A DNA stretch of 64,000 nt from Roseovarius azorensis. Its GTDB lineage: Bacteria; Pseudomonadota; Alphaproteobacteria; Rhodobacterales; Rhodobacteraceae. Below are positions 7,733-15,299 of the stretch, piece after piece. The position numbers were made by a program, and so were the translations under genes. The stretch is from contig NZ_FOAG01000001.1 in assembly GCF_900109455.1 (NCBI RefSeq), positions 248,001-312,000 of the forward strand, given 5' to 3'. The notes under the pieces were generated by a model, which was given only the letters and a program-made list of their open reading frames with translations, was not told where the DNA came from and did not search any database. Numbering within the stretch: the first letter of the stretch is position 1; every line of letters begins with the position of its first letter.

Positions 7733-10700
7733 GATCGCCCTCCTGATCGGGATCCCCTGGCGCGAGGGTGCCGAGGGGCCTGACGCCTATGACTGCTGGG
7801 CCGCCGCCGACATGGTGCAGCGCCGCCTCTTCGGGCGCGGACTGCCCGGTCTCGGGCCGGACCGGCGCAGGACCATCACCGGGGCGCGCCAGCGCTGGCG
7901 GCGTGCCCCGGCCCCGCGCGACGGCGATCTGGTGGAAATGCGCCGGATGGGCCGGGCCAATCACATCGGGGTCTGGATCGCGGGGCGCATCCTGCACTGC
8001 CAGCGCGGCGCGGGCATGGTCTATGACCGGCCCGACGATATCCGCGTGATGGGCTGGCAGCTGCGGTTCTGGACGCCCACCCGCAAGGCCACCCGCCCGC
8101 GCGGCGCTGCCGACGCGCCTGCGATCCCCGCGATCTACGTGCCGGGTCTCGATCTCATGCTCGATCCGGGCATCCCGGCCGAGACCCTGCTGGCGGCGCA
8201 TCGCGCGGTGCCGATCGAGGCGCATGCCGGAGAAAGCCTGCGCCGGATCATCACGCGGGCGGGGCTGGCGAGCGAATGCATCGCGGTCTTCGCGCGGCCC
8301 GTCGGGGCGGCGGATGACATCCGGCTGCCCGACGCGGCGGACGCGGACGCGCTCGAGGCGCTGCTGCACGATCTGGGGGCGGTGCGGCCCGAGGACTGGG
8401 AGACGCGCCGCCTTGCCCCCGGCGAGCGGCTGGTGATCACCCAGGTACCGCAGGATGGCGGCGGCGGCTCGAACCCGCTCAGGATCATTCTCTCGATCGC
8501 GGTGATTGCGGCGGCCGCCTTCATCGCAGGTCCAGCGGGCCTTGGTCTTGGTGCGACCCTCGGCTCAAGCCTCGGCATCGGCGCGGCTGCCGGTGGCCAG
8601 TTGGTCTTCGGCCTTGTGAACGCACTCGGCCAGTTCGTGATCAGCCAGATCCTGCCGCCGCCCAGCCCGCGCGGCGTTTCGGGCTTTACCGACGAGGTCT
8701 CGCCCACCTTCACCGCCCGCGCACAGCCTTCGGTCGCGCGCCCCGGCGCGCCCATTCCGGTGCAGTTCGGCCGCCATATCCACCAGCTCGACGATGTGAC
8801 GCCGCCCTTTGCGCGCTTCGAGAACAACACGCAGGTGATCTGCCAGCTCATGGCGGTGGGCATCGGCGAGCATGTGATCGAGGAGGTGCTGCTGGGTGAT
8901 ACCAGCGTCTGGCGCGACGGCGCGCCGACCGGCAACCTGCCCGGCGTCTCCATCGAGCATGTCCTGTCGGGTCAGGCGGTGACGCTTTTCGAGGAGGCGG
9001 TGTTCAGCCAGGGTGACGTGACCGGCCTCACGCTGGAGCCGTCGCAGACCGTCGGCTGGCACAGCGCCATCCCGCAGGGCCGCGCCATCGAGGCGATCGA
9101 GATCGATATCGGGTTTCAGCAGCTGGTGCGCATCGACAGCAACGGCGCGAACCAGTCGCGCACCGTCGAGATCAGGGTCGAGGCGCAGATGATCGACGAT
9201 GACGATCAGCCGCTGGCCGAGGTCCAGATCCTCGAGACGCTGAGCTTCACCGCCGCCACGCGCTCGAGCCTGCGCTCCTCGCACAAATGGTTCGTGCCCG
9301 GCGGTCGTTACCGGCTGCGCCTCACCCGGCTGACGGCGGCGGGCGATGGCAACACCTTTGACACCGCGTTCTGGACCGGGCTCAAGGGCATCATGCCGGG
9401 CGGGCGCACCTATCAGGGGCTCGAGCTTCTGGCGGTCAAGGTTGCGGTCGGCGAGATCTTTGCCGCGCAATCCGCCCGTCAGGTGCGGGTGGTCAAGACC
9501 CGCAAGCTGCCGGTCTGGGACGGCAGCGGCTGGAGCGCGCCCCAGCCCACCCGCGAGATCGCCTGGGCGGTGGCGGAAATCCTGCGCATGCACGGGCGGC
9601 TGGGCGATATCGACATGGACGAGCTGCTGGCGCTGCACGCCACCTGGAGCGCGCGCGGCGACCGGTTCGACACCATCTTCGACCAGGGCATGTCGTTCTG
9701 GGAGGCGCTGCAGGCGGCGCTGCGTGCAGGCCGCGCCCAGCCCGATCAGCTGGGCCGCCGCATCCGGCTCTGGCGCGACGAGCCGCAGGCGGTGCCGCGC
9801 CAGCTCTTTTCCGAGCGCAACATCCGGCGCGGCTCGCTCACCATCAGCCCGCGTCTCGCGGTCAGCGAACGCCCCGAACGGCTGATCGCGCAATACATGG
9901 ATGAGCGCACCTGGCGGCCCTCCGAGCTGCCGGTTGGGCCAATTACTGGCCGCGAGCGCCGCGAGCGGTATTTCGGAATTACTGCCCGGACGCATCTGGC
10001 GCGCGAGGTCTCGCATGATATCCGCGCCTCGCAATTCCGCTCGGTCAGCGTCAGCTTCGAGACCGAGCTGGAAAACCGCCTCCTGCGCCGCGGTGACGTG
10101 ATCGTGCTCTCGCATGCCGAACTGACCGGCGGCGTTGCGGTGGGCGTGGATGCATGGCAGGGGCTCGCGATCACGCTCTCGCGCGATCTGGATTTCGGCG
10201 CGCTGCCCGCCAACCTGCTGATGACCTTCAGCGGGCCGGACGGCACGGTGTTCGGGCCGGTGCAGGTGCTGGCCCCGACCGGCGCGGGGCGCTCGGCCGG
10301 GCTCACGCTGACAGCCGAGGAGATGGACCGCATCATCGCCGATTACGGCTCCGACCCGCGCGACTGGGTGGCACGCACCCGCGCGCGCGACGAAAGCATC
10401 CGCGCGGTCATCGGCGAGCCCGCGACAGCGCCGATGCGGCTCATCGTCGAGAGCGTGGGCGAGGAGCGCGGCGGCTATTCGCCGGTCACCTGCATCGACG
10501 ATGATCCGCGTGCGCATGACGAGGCGACGGCGGGGCTGGCAAGCCTCGAAGGGGCGATCACCGCGATCGCGGCATCGGTGATGGCAGGCACGCTGCGCAT
10601 CGATCTGGCCCTGGCGCCCTCGCTCCCGGCCGGGGCAACCTTCGTGCATGAATATTCGGTCGATGGTGGCCTTTCGTGGCTGCCGCTCGGATCGGGCAGC

Positions 10701-11378
10701 GAGGCAAGTTTCGAGGTCGCCGCACCGGCGGGGGTCACGGAGGTGCGCAGCGCCGTCATCCTGGGCGGGCGCGGCCCCTGGGTGACGGCCGCGATCTCGG
10801 TCTCGCTACTGCCTGCGCCCGGCAATCTCGCCGAGGTCACACCGGGCCGCTTTGCTGCCGAGGGCCGTCTCGACATCGCCGCCGATCCGGTCGCGGGCGC
10901 GCAATCCTACCGCTTCTCGCTGCGCAATGCCGCGGGCAACCTGATGGCGCAGCTGGTTCGCGCCACTCCGGCGCTCGATCTCGATGCGGCGGCGCTGGCT
11001 CAGCTTGGCGCATTGCTGCGCGATCTTTCGGTCGATGCGGCGGCCCTTGAGCAGGGCGCGCAGGGCGGGGCGCTGTCGACGCTTGCCTTCAACGTGCCCG
11101 CGCCGGTGCCGGTCACCGGGATCGTCCAGTTCGGCAATGGCTTGCATGTCTGGTCCGTGCCCGATCCCGCGCCGCCGCTGGGCTGGCGCGTCCGCTGGCA
11201 GGCCAACCAGGTCGGCGGCTTCACCGGGTCACAGGACGTGACCACGGCGCAATGGTCGCGCGGCGCTGTGGGCTGGCCCAATCTGGTGTGGTTTGCCGGG
11301 CGCGATGCCTTCGGCATCGGTCCCGAGACCCATATCGATTACACCCCGCCGCCCAGCAACGAAGGACCCGGAGGATGA
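7701..11378 (+). CDS. tail tip protein: NlpC/P60 peptidase domain fused to a TipJ/gpJ-like host specificity protein
   Basis: A 1225-residue fusion. Residues 1-130 look like an NlpC/P60 cell-wall peptidase (C32 in D-C-W-A-A-A-D-M-V, H88 in N-H-I-G-V-W-I, then H99), the job of lambda gpK's C-terminal domain. Residues 140-255 hold a MoaD-like/gpI-like region, followed by a hydrophobic Gly/Ala segment at about 255-315. From about 330 on it follows TipJ-type tip proteins: A-P-I-P-V-Q-F-G-R near 350, the W-K-F/H-K-W-F type repeats, R-E-I-A-W-A-V-A-E-I-L, and fibronectin-like modules toward the C-terminus. It should form the tail tip that contacts the host and opens the wall. In lambda these roles are split over K, I and J. 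It starts inside the previous gene and couples to the next by ATGA. Confidence 0.8.
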   Translation: MTRASRCLVSEIALLIGIPWREGAEGPDAYDCWAAADMVQRRLFGRGLPGLGPDRRRTITGARQRWRRAPAPRDGDLVEMRRMGRANHIGVWIAGRILHCQRGAGMVYDRPDDIRVMGWQLRFWTPTRKATRPRGAADAPAIPAIYVPGLDLMLDPGIPAETLLAAHRAVPIEAHAGESLRRIITRAGLASECIAVFARPVGAADDIRLPDAADADALEALLHDLGAVRPEDWETRRLAPGERLVITQVPQDGGGGSNPLRIILSIAVIAAAAFIAGPAGLGLGATLGSSLGIGAAAGGQLVFGLVNALGQFVISQILPPPSPRGVSGFTDEVSPTFTARAQPSVARPGAPIPVQFGRHIHQLDDVTPPFARFENNTQVICQLMAVGIGEHVIEEVLLGDTSVWRDGAPTGNLPGVSIEHVLSGQAVTLFEEAVFSQGDVTGLTLEPSQTVGWHSAIPQGRAIEAIEIDIGFQQLVRIDSNGANQSRTVEIRVEAQMIDDDDQPLAEVQILETLSFTAATRSSLRSSHKWFVPGGRYRLRLTRLTAAGDGNTFDTAFWTGLKGIMPGGRTYQGLELLAVKVAVGEIFAAQSARQVRVVKTRKLPVWDGSGWSAPQPTREIAWAVAEILRMHGRLGDIDMDELLALHATWSARGDRFDTIFDQGMSFWEALQAALRAGRAQPDQLGRRIRLWRDEPQAVPRQLFSERNIRRGSLTISPRLAVSERPERLIAQYMDERTWRPSELPVGPITGRERRERYFGITARTHLAREVSHDIRASQFRSVSVSFETELENRLLRRGDVIVLSHAELTGGVAVGVDAWQGLAITLSRDLDFGALPANLLMTFSGPDGTVFGPVQVLAPTGAGRSAGLTLTAEEMDRIIADYGSDPRDWVARTRARDESIRAVIGEPATAPMRLIVESVGEERGGYSPVTCIDDDPRAHDEATAGLASLEGAITAIAASVMAGTLRIDLALAPSLPAGATFVHEYSVDGGLSWLPLGSGSEASFEVAAPAGVTEVRSAVILGGRGPWVTAAISVSLLPAPGNLAEVTPGRFAAEGRLDIAADPVAGAQSYRFSLRNAAGNLMAQLVRATPALDLDAAALAQLGALLRDLSVDAAALEQGAQGGALSTLAFNVPAPVPVTGIVQFGNGLHVWSVPDPAPPLGWRVRWQANQVGGFTGSQDVTTAQWSRGAVGWPNLVWFAGRDAFGIGPETHIDYTPPPSNEGPGG

Positions 11379-11989
11379 CCCTGAAGATCAAGGCATTCGA
11401 GCAGATCGCGACCGTCGCGGCGCAGACCGCCAGCGTCGATCTCGCCGCGGCGCTTGCAGGCGGCGGCACGCTGCTGCTGGAGGGCAGCGTGACATTCGAC
11501 CCGCAGGCCGGGGATGTGACGCTGCTGAGCCTCGGTGACGGCACCGGGGCCAATGCGATTGCGTTCGCCGCCACCGCCGACAACCGCCTGACCGCGTCGG
11601 TCACGGTTGAGGGCGCGCAGGTCGGGCTCCTCGACATGGGGCCGCTCTTCAGCGGTGGCAGCTTTCGCATTGCGCTGGCCTGGGACGCAGCCGGGCTGGC
11701 CGCGGCGCGCTCCGGTGCGTCGCTCGCCACACCGCCCGATCTCATGCCGCCCGCCGGTCTGACCGATCTGACCTTCGGCCATGACGGTGCGGCGCTCAGC
11801 ACCACGCGGCTGGCGATCTGGCCCCTGCGCCTCGATGCGGCGGACCTGCTCACGCTGACCGGCGGCGCACCGCAGCTCACGCTGGTCTCGCAGGGTGGTG
11901 AGGCGCTCCTGCTCAGGCTTGGCAGCGATCTGGTGATCGGCGAAGGCGACACGCCCTATCCGCATATCGTGCTGATGGCGGATCTGTGA
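11375..11989 (+). CDS. phage tail-fibre-region protein, probable LamG/concanavalin-like fold
   Basis: A 204-residue protein, start chosen at the ATGA overlap with the tip protein (GGAGG just upstream). The C-terminal part reads like a laminin-G jelly roll: F-R-I-A-L-A-W-D, then L-T-D-L-T-F-G-H-D-G-A, then R-L-A-I-W-P-L-R-L-D-A-A-D-L-L-T-L, the usual pattern of carbohydrate-binding tail proteins. No signal peptide or membrane segment is seen. It is probably an accessory receptor-binding subunit. The fold is inferred from pattern only. Confidence 0.5.
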   Translation: MTLKIKAFEQIATVAAQTASVDLAAALAGGGTLLLEGSVTFDPQAGDVTLLSLGDGTGANAIAFAATADNRLTASVTVEGAQVGLLDMGPLFSGGSFRIALAWDAAGLAAARSGASLATPPDLMPPAGLTDLTFGHDGAALSTTRLAIWPLRLDAADLLTLTGGAPQLTLVSQGGEALLLRLGSDLVIGEGDTPYPHIVLMADL

Positions 11990-12014
11990 TGGGCAAGAAA
12001 GGGAGACCATACCG

Positions 12015-12794
12015 ATGGCAGTGAGGGACTTCAGGCTGGTGAAGCTCGAGGCGCTGGACGCGATCCGCGCCGATATTGTCGCCGAGACCACGGCGGCGGT
12101 GCAGGCGCTGCTGGTGGGCAACATCGAGCCCGCGCTGCAGCTGATCTTCGAGAGCAAGGCCGACGCGGCGCGCGTGATCGCGGCCGGAACCGGCCTCACC
12201 GGCGGCGGCGATCTGAGCCTCGACCGGACGCTGGCGCTCTCGCAGGCCGTGCTCGACAGCCTCGCCCGCGCCGACAGCGCGCTGCAGCCGCAGGGCAATC
12301 TGGCCGGGCTTGGCAATGCCGACGCGGCGCTCGCCAATCTCGGGGCCACGGACAAGGGCAAGGCGGTATTAAAGGCCGCCGATGCGGCGGCGCAGCGCGA
12401 GGCGCTGGAGCTCAAGGGAGCGGCGACGCGCGATATCTCGGTCAACCCGGATTTCTCGGTCGAGGCCACAAGGCTCGCGCCGCGATCTGCGATCAGGGCG
12501 CTGGTGGACGAGCAGATCGCGGCGGTCGGGGTCGGGTTTCATCCCGATGCCACCTTCGCGGCCGAAACCCGCGCAGACGGCACGACCTACCAGAACCCAA
12601 CCGAGCACGCGATCTTCGTCTACGCCCGGAACCGCAGGTTGAGCACCTCGACCGACAACGTGACCTGGTCGCCCACATTGGACACCGGGGTTTCTGGCAC
12701 CGACTTTGCACATTGCTACGCCCCGATCCTGCCCGGCCACTATTACCGGCTGTTCGCCACCGGGCCGGTCTGGGAACTCAGATGGAGACCATGA
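12015..12794 (+). CDS. tail fibre protein
   Basis: A 259-residue protein with GGGAGA eight bases before ATG 12015. The N-terminal part is helical (L-V-K-L-E-A-L-D-A-I-R-A-D-I), followed by the G-T-G-L-T-G-G-G-D-L-S-L-D-R-T-L-A-L segment. This is a common repeat of fibre shafts, usually seen around the collar of trimeric fibres. A second short repeat (N-A-D-A-A-L-A-N-L-G-A) follows. The C-terminal 90 residues are aromatic and Thr-rich, fitting a receptor-binding tip. A downstream small gene at 12798 is the likely assembly partner. Confidence 0.68.
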   Translation: MAVRDFRLVKLEALDAIRADIVAETTAAVQALLVGNIEPALQLIFESKADAARVIAAGTGLTGGGDLSLDRTLALSQAVLDSLARADSALQPQGNLAGLGNADAALANLGATDKGKAVLKAADAAAQREALELKGAATRDISVNPDFSVEATRLAPRSAIRALVDEQIAAVGVGFHPDATFAAETRADGTTYQNPTEHAIFVYARNRRLSTSTDNVTWSPTLDTGVSGTDFAHCYAPILPGHYYRLFATGPVWELRWRP

Positions 12795-12797
12795 CCC

Positions 12798-13343
12798 ATG
12801 AGTGAACCCCGTGTTGCCATCACCGAACCGGCCGTCGAGGACCGCCTCGGCTTCTGGCATCCCGATCTGGGATACTGGGAGACCGTGGGCACCCCCTCCG
12901 GCCGTGTTCTGGACGGCTATATGGACGGCACGCAAAACGTTCCGCTGAGACCGCACCCGCACAGCGTGTTTCTGGATGGAGAATGGGTCGACGGACCGCC
13001 CGTTCCGGTCCCGGACGAGGCGATCTACGCGGAGGCGAATGCCCGACTGCGCGCCCTCGCGGCGGATTACCCGGCCGAGGAGCGCGAGACCTGGGCAACC
13101 CAGGCGGCCGAGGCCGCCGCGATCCTCGCCGATCCGGCAAGTGCTGATGCAACCATGGCCCCGTTTCTCGCCCGCCGCGCGCTCCAGCGCGGCTGGACAC
13201 TGGAAGAGATGGCGACGCGCGTGCAGGCGCTGGCGGTGGCCTTCGCCGATGCCTCGGGCGCGATCCTCGCGGGTCGCGACGCGCTTCTGGCAATGCCCGA
13301 GCTGCCGCAGGACTGGAACACCAACGACGCCTGGTGGAGCTGA
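12798..13343 (+). CDS. tail-fibre-associated protein (fibre assembly type)
   Basis: A 181-residue protein, 3 bases after the fibre stop. The N-terminal half contains W-H-P-D-L-G-Y-W-E-T-V-G-T-P and Y-M-D-G-T, repeated in fibre-assembly proteins. The C-terminal half has helix-rich A-N-A-R-L-R-A-L-A-A-D-Y and W-A-T-Q-A-A-E-A-A-A-I-L, then Q-R-G-W-T-L-E-E-M-A-T-R-V-Q-A-L, resembling the DUF4376-type C-terminal domain of phage tail proteins. It ends D-W-N-T-N-D-A-W-W-S. Near-copies of this terminal sequence recur, without a gene, at the end of each of the two following 308-bp repeats. Confidence 0.6.
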   Translation: MSEPRVAITEPAVEDRLGFWHPDLGYWETVGTPSGRVLDGYMDGTQNVPLRPHPHSVFLDGEWVDGPPVPVPDEAIYAEANARLRALAADYPAEERETWATQAAEAAAILADPASADATMAPFLARRALQRGWTLEEMATRVQALAVAFADASGAILAGRDALLAMPELPQDWNTNDAWWS

Positions 13344-13651
13344 CCCGCCGTCCGCGGGCTCCCGTTCCGGGAGTGGGGGAGGTCACGGGGGCTGGAGGAA
13401 CCCCCGTGACACAGGGGGAAAGCCATCACGCACACATCCCCCGTCGACCACACAAGCAAAATGGCCACTCCCTGCCCCAAGTGGGGCTGCGAAACCATCT
13501 AGGTGATTCACCTCACCAGATCGAGACCTGCGGCGCTGTGAATCCGGTTGCTTCCGTTCAAGTTATCGCGAGGCGCGCTTACATCCGGTGTCCCGATCAC
13601 ACGCTTGCACTGCCGCGGAGCCGAAACGCCAACGACGATTACTGGAGCTGA
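13344..13651 (+). repeat. 308-bp tandem repeat, unit A
   Basis: This unit and the next have exactly the same length (stop codons at 13343, 13651 and 13959). In order it holds a perfect 10-bp stem GTCACGGGGG/CCCCCGTGAC (13382-13391/13401-13410), a central GGCCACTCCCTGCCCC segment, the palindrome AGGTGATTCACCT at 13501-13513, GATCGAGACCTGC, and a relic of the fibre-gene 3' end coding L-P-R-S-R-N-A-N-D-D-Y-W-S and a stop. There is no gene with a plausible start and ribosome site in it. The stem is not followed by a T run, so it is not a classical terminator. Confidence 0.85.
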
Positions 13652-13959
13652 CCTGCCACCGACGGGATCCTGTTCCGGGAGTGGGGGAGGTCACGGGGGC
13701 TGGAGATACCCCCGTGACACGGGGGGAAGAGCCACTGCCTACTCTCCCCCCCGTCGGCCAGCCCAACTTATGGCCGCTCCTTGCCCCAATCGGGGCCGCG
13801 AAACCATTAGGTGATTCACCTCGCCGGATCGAGACCTGCGCCGCTGTGAGACCGGTCGCTTTCGTTCAAGTTGTCGAGAGGTGCGCCGATATCCGGTGTC
13901 CCGATCACATGCTTGCGTTGCCGCAGGACTGGAATATCAACGACGCCTGGTGGAGCTGA
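13652..13959 (+). repeat. 308-bp tandem repeat, unit B
   Basis: Second copy, with the stem GTCACGGGGG/CCCCCGTGAC at 13690-13699/13709-13718, AGGTGATTCACCT at 13809-13821 (exactly 308 bases after the copy in unit A), and a terminal segment coding L-P-Q-D-W-N-I-N-D-A-W-W-S and a stop. That terminal segment is closer to the real gene end than unit A's is. I estimate by eye that the two units are about three quarters identical. Because 308 is not a multiple of three, the unit cannot extend one reading frame across copies. Confidence 0.85.
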
Positions 13960-14190
13960 CCCGCCGCCCGCCCGGCAGGCCTTCATCTGGAACCGGGGGC
14001 GGATCGGCCCAAGGGTAGGGGCGAACCTTACGGCAAATGCCTCTCCCATGATCCGGCACGGACATCGGGGGAGGTCACGGGGCGCGCCAACGCCCCGCAA
14101 CACGGGGCCCAAGTCGCAAAACCAAACCCCGCCGACCAGCAAAAGCCTTATGGCCGCTCCCATCCCTGATCAGGGAAGCGGCATAGAGGC
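13960..14190 (+). repeat. degenerate partial third repeat copy and spacer before the methylase
   Basis: It starts like the units (CCCGCCGCCCG), then has about 90 unrelated bases, then returns to the repeat with GGGGGAGGTCACGGGGCG, a stem CGGGGCG/CGCCCCG (14078-14084/14091-14097), and CTTATGGCCGCTCC as in unit B. The fibre-gene 3' relic and the AGGTGATTCACCT palindrome are missing. No gene is visible in this stretch. Confidence 0.65.
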
Positions 14191-15036
14191 ATGATTCTGT
14201 ACCCCATGGAAAGAGACCAATTGCACCCCGTCCACCCCGTCAGCCCCGTCGCCCCGTGGCTCGGCGGCAAACGCAATCTCGCCAGGCGGATCGTCACGAT
14301 TCTCGACCGCATCCCGCACCAGACCTATGCCGAGCCGTTCGTCGGCATGGGCGGCATTTTCCTGCGCCGGACCATGCGCCCGCGCTGCGAGGTGATCAAC
14401 GACGCCGCGCTCGACGTCAGCAACCTTTTCCGCATCCTGCAGCGGCACTATCCGCAATTCCTCGAGGTGCTGCGGTTCCAGCTCACCACGCGGGCCGAGT
14501 TCCTGCGCCTCGTCAACACCAGGGCCGATACGCTCACCGATCTCGAACGCGCCGCGCGGTTTCTCTATCTCCAGCGCACTGCCTTCGGCGGCAAGGTCTC
14601 GGGGCAGAATTTCGGGGTGTCAAAGGACCGGCCAGGGCGCTTCAACCTCTCGACGCTCGAGCCGATGCTCGAGGATCTGCACACGCGGATGTCGGGCGTG
14701 GTCATCGAGTGCCTCGATTATGCCGAGTTCATCAGCCGCTACGACGGCCCCGGCACGCTCTTCTATCTCGATCCGCCCTACTGGGGCAGCGAGAACGACT
14801 ACGGCAAGGCCATGTTCGCGCGGGCGGATTTTGAGCGGCTGGCAGATCAGCTGGCGGGCCTCAGGGGCCGGTTTCTAATGTCGATCAACGACGTGCCGGA
14901 GATCCGCCAGGTCTTTTCCGGGTTCCACATGGAAGAGGTTTCCACCACCTACACCATCGGCACCAAAAACGACAGCCGGGGCCAGCGCAGCGAGCTCCTG
15001 ATCTCGAGTTTCGGGGGAGTTGAGGGGGGTGTTTAA
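14191..15036 (+). CDS. phage D12-class adenine-specific DNA methyltransferase
   Basis: A 281-residue enzyme transferring a methyl group from S-adenosylmethionine to adenine N6. Motifs: W-L-G-G-K-R near residue 25 (SAM pocket), F-V-G-M-G-G (motif I) near 51, F-G-G-K-V-S-G-Q-N-F-G in the target recognition region near 130, and the catalytic D-P-P-Y-W motif IV starting at residue 194. The length is that of Dam/D12 enzymes. It lies at the right end of the prophage, where Mu carries its DNA-modification gene mom, so it probably shields phage DNA from restriction. Start 14191 has GAGG only one base before it; ATG 14206 is an alternative. Confidence 0.88.
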   Translation: MILYPMERDQLHPVHPVSPVAPWLGGKRNLARRIVTILDRIPHQTYAEPFVGMGGIFLRRTMRPRCEVINDAALDVSNLFRILQRHYPQFLEVLRFQLTTRAEFLRLVNTRADTLTDLERAARFLYLQRTAFGGKVSGQNFGVSKDRPGRFNLSTLEPMLEDLHTRMSGVVIECLDYAEFISRYDGPGTLFYLDPPYWGSENDYGKAMFARADFERLADQLAGLRGRFLMSINDVPEIRQVFSGFHMEEVSTTYTIGTKNDSRGQRSELLISSFGGVEGGV

Positions 15037-15299
15037 CGGGGTGTTTAAGGGGCGTTGAAAAACCGGCCAGCCGTGCTGTCGAAGGTCAGTCAGTTTTGAC
15101 AAACTGCGGAGTTTCGCGGCACGCTGAAGGAAGGTCGGTAGTGGCGGAACGGAGCGGACGCCAAGCTCTTATAGCACATCACGCTTCTCCCACGCGGATT
15201 CTAAATCGATTTATAAGTCAACCATATGGTCGTGAGCCCTTTAGCCGCACTTATGTGCCTCTTGAAGACTCAGAAATTGCAGGAAAACGATACCATCGT
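15037..15299. other. non-coding, AT-richer spacer at the probable prophage right boundary
   Basis: It begins with a tandem GGGGTGTTTAA (15026-15036 and 15038-15048). A small stem CAGTTT/AAACTG lies around 15093-15108, and the stretch 15190-15260 is clearly richer in A+T than its surroundings and contains ACCATATGGT. No tRNA, integrase or convincing gene was found. The right end of the prophage probably lies here, but no attachment site can be named without the left end. Confidence 0.35.

Noticed and set aside
8565-10649. 694-codon open frame on the minus strand opposite the tail tip gene
   Set aside because: Arises from GC-biased codon third positions opposite a recognised protein; it has no family features.
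13291-13959. Diversity-generating retroelement (template/variable repeat) at the fibre gene end
   Set aside because: No reverse transcriptase is visible and the differences between copies are not restricted to adenines.
13344-14190. CRISPR array in the repeat zone
   Set aside because: Only two full units of 308 bases plus a fragment, no short repeats with regular unique spacers, and no cas genes.
15037-15299. tRNA gene or attachment site next to the prophage
   Set aside because: No cloverleaf or known tRNA sequence is visible in the gap.
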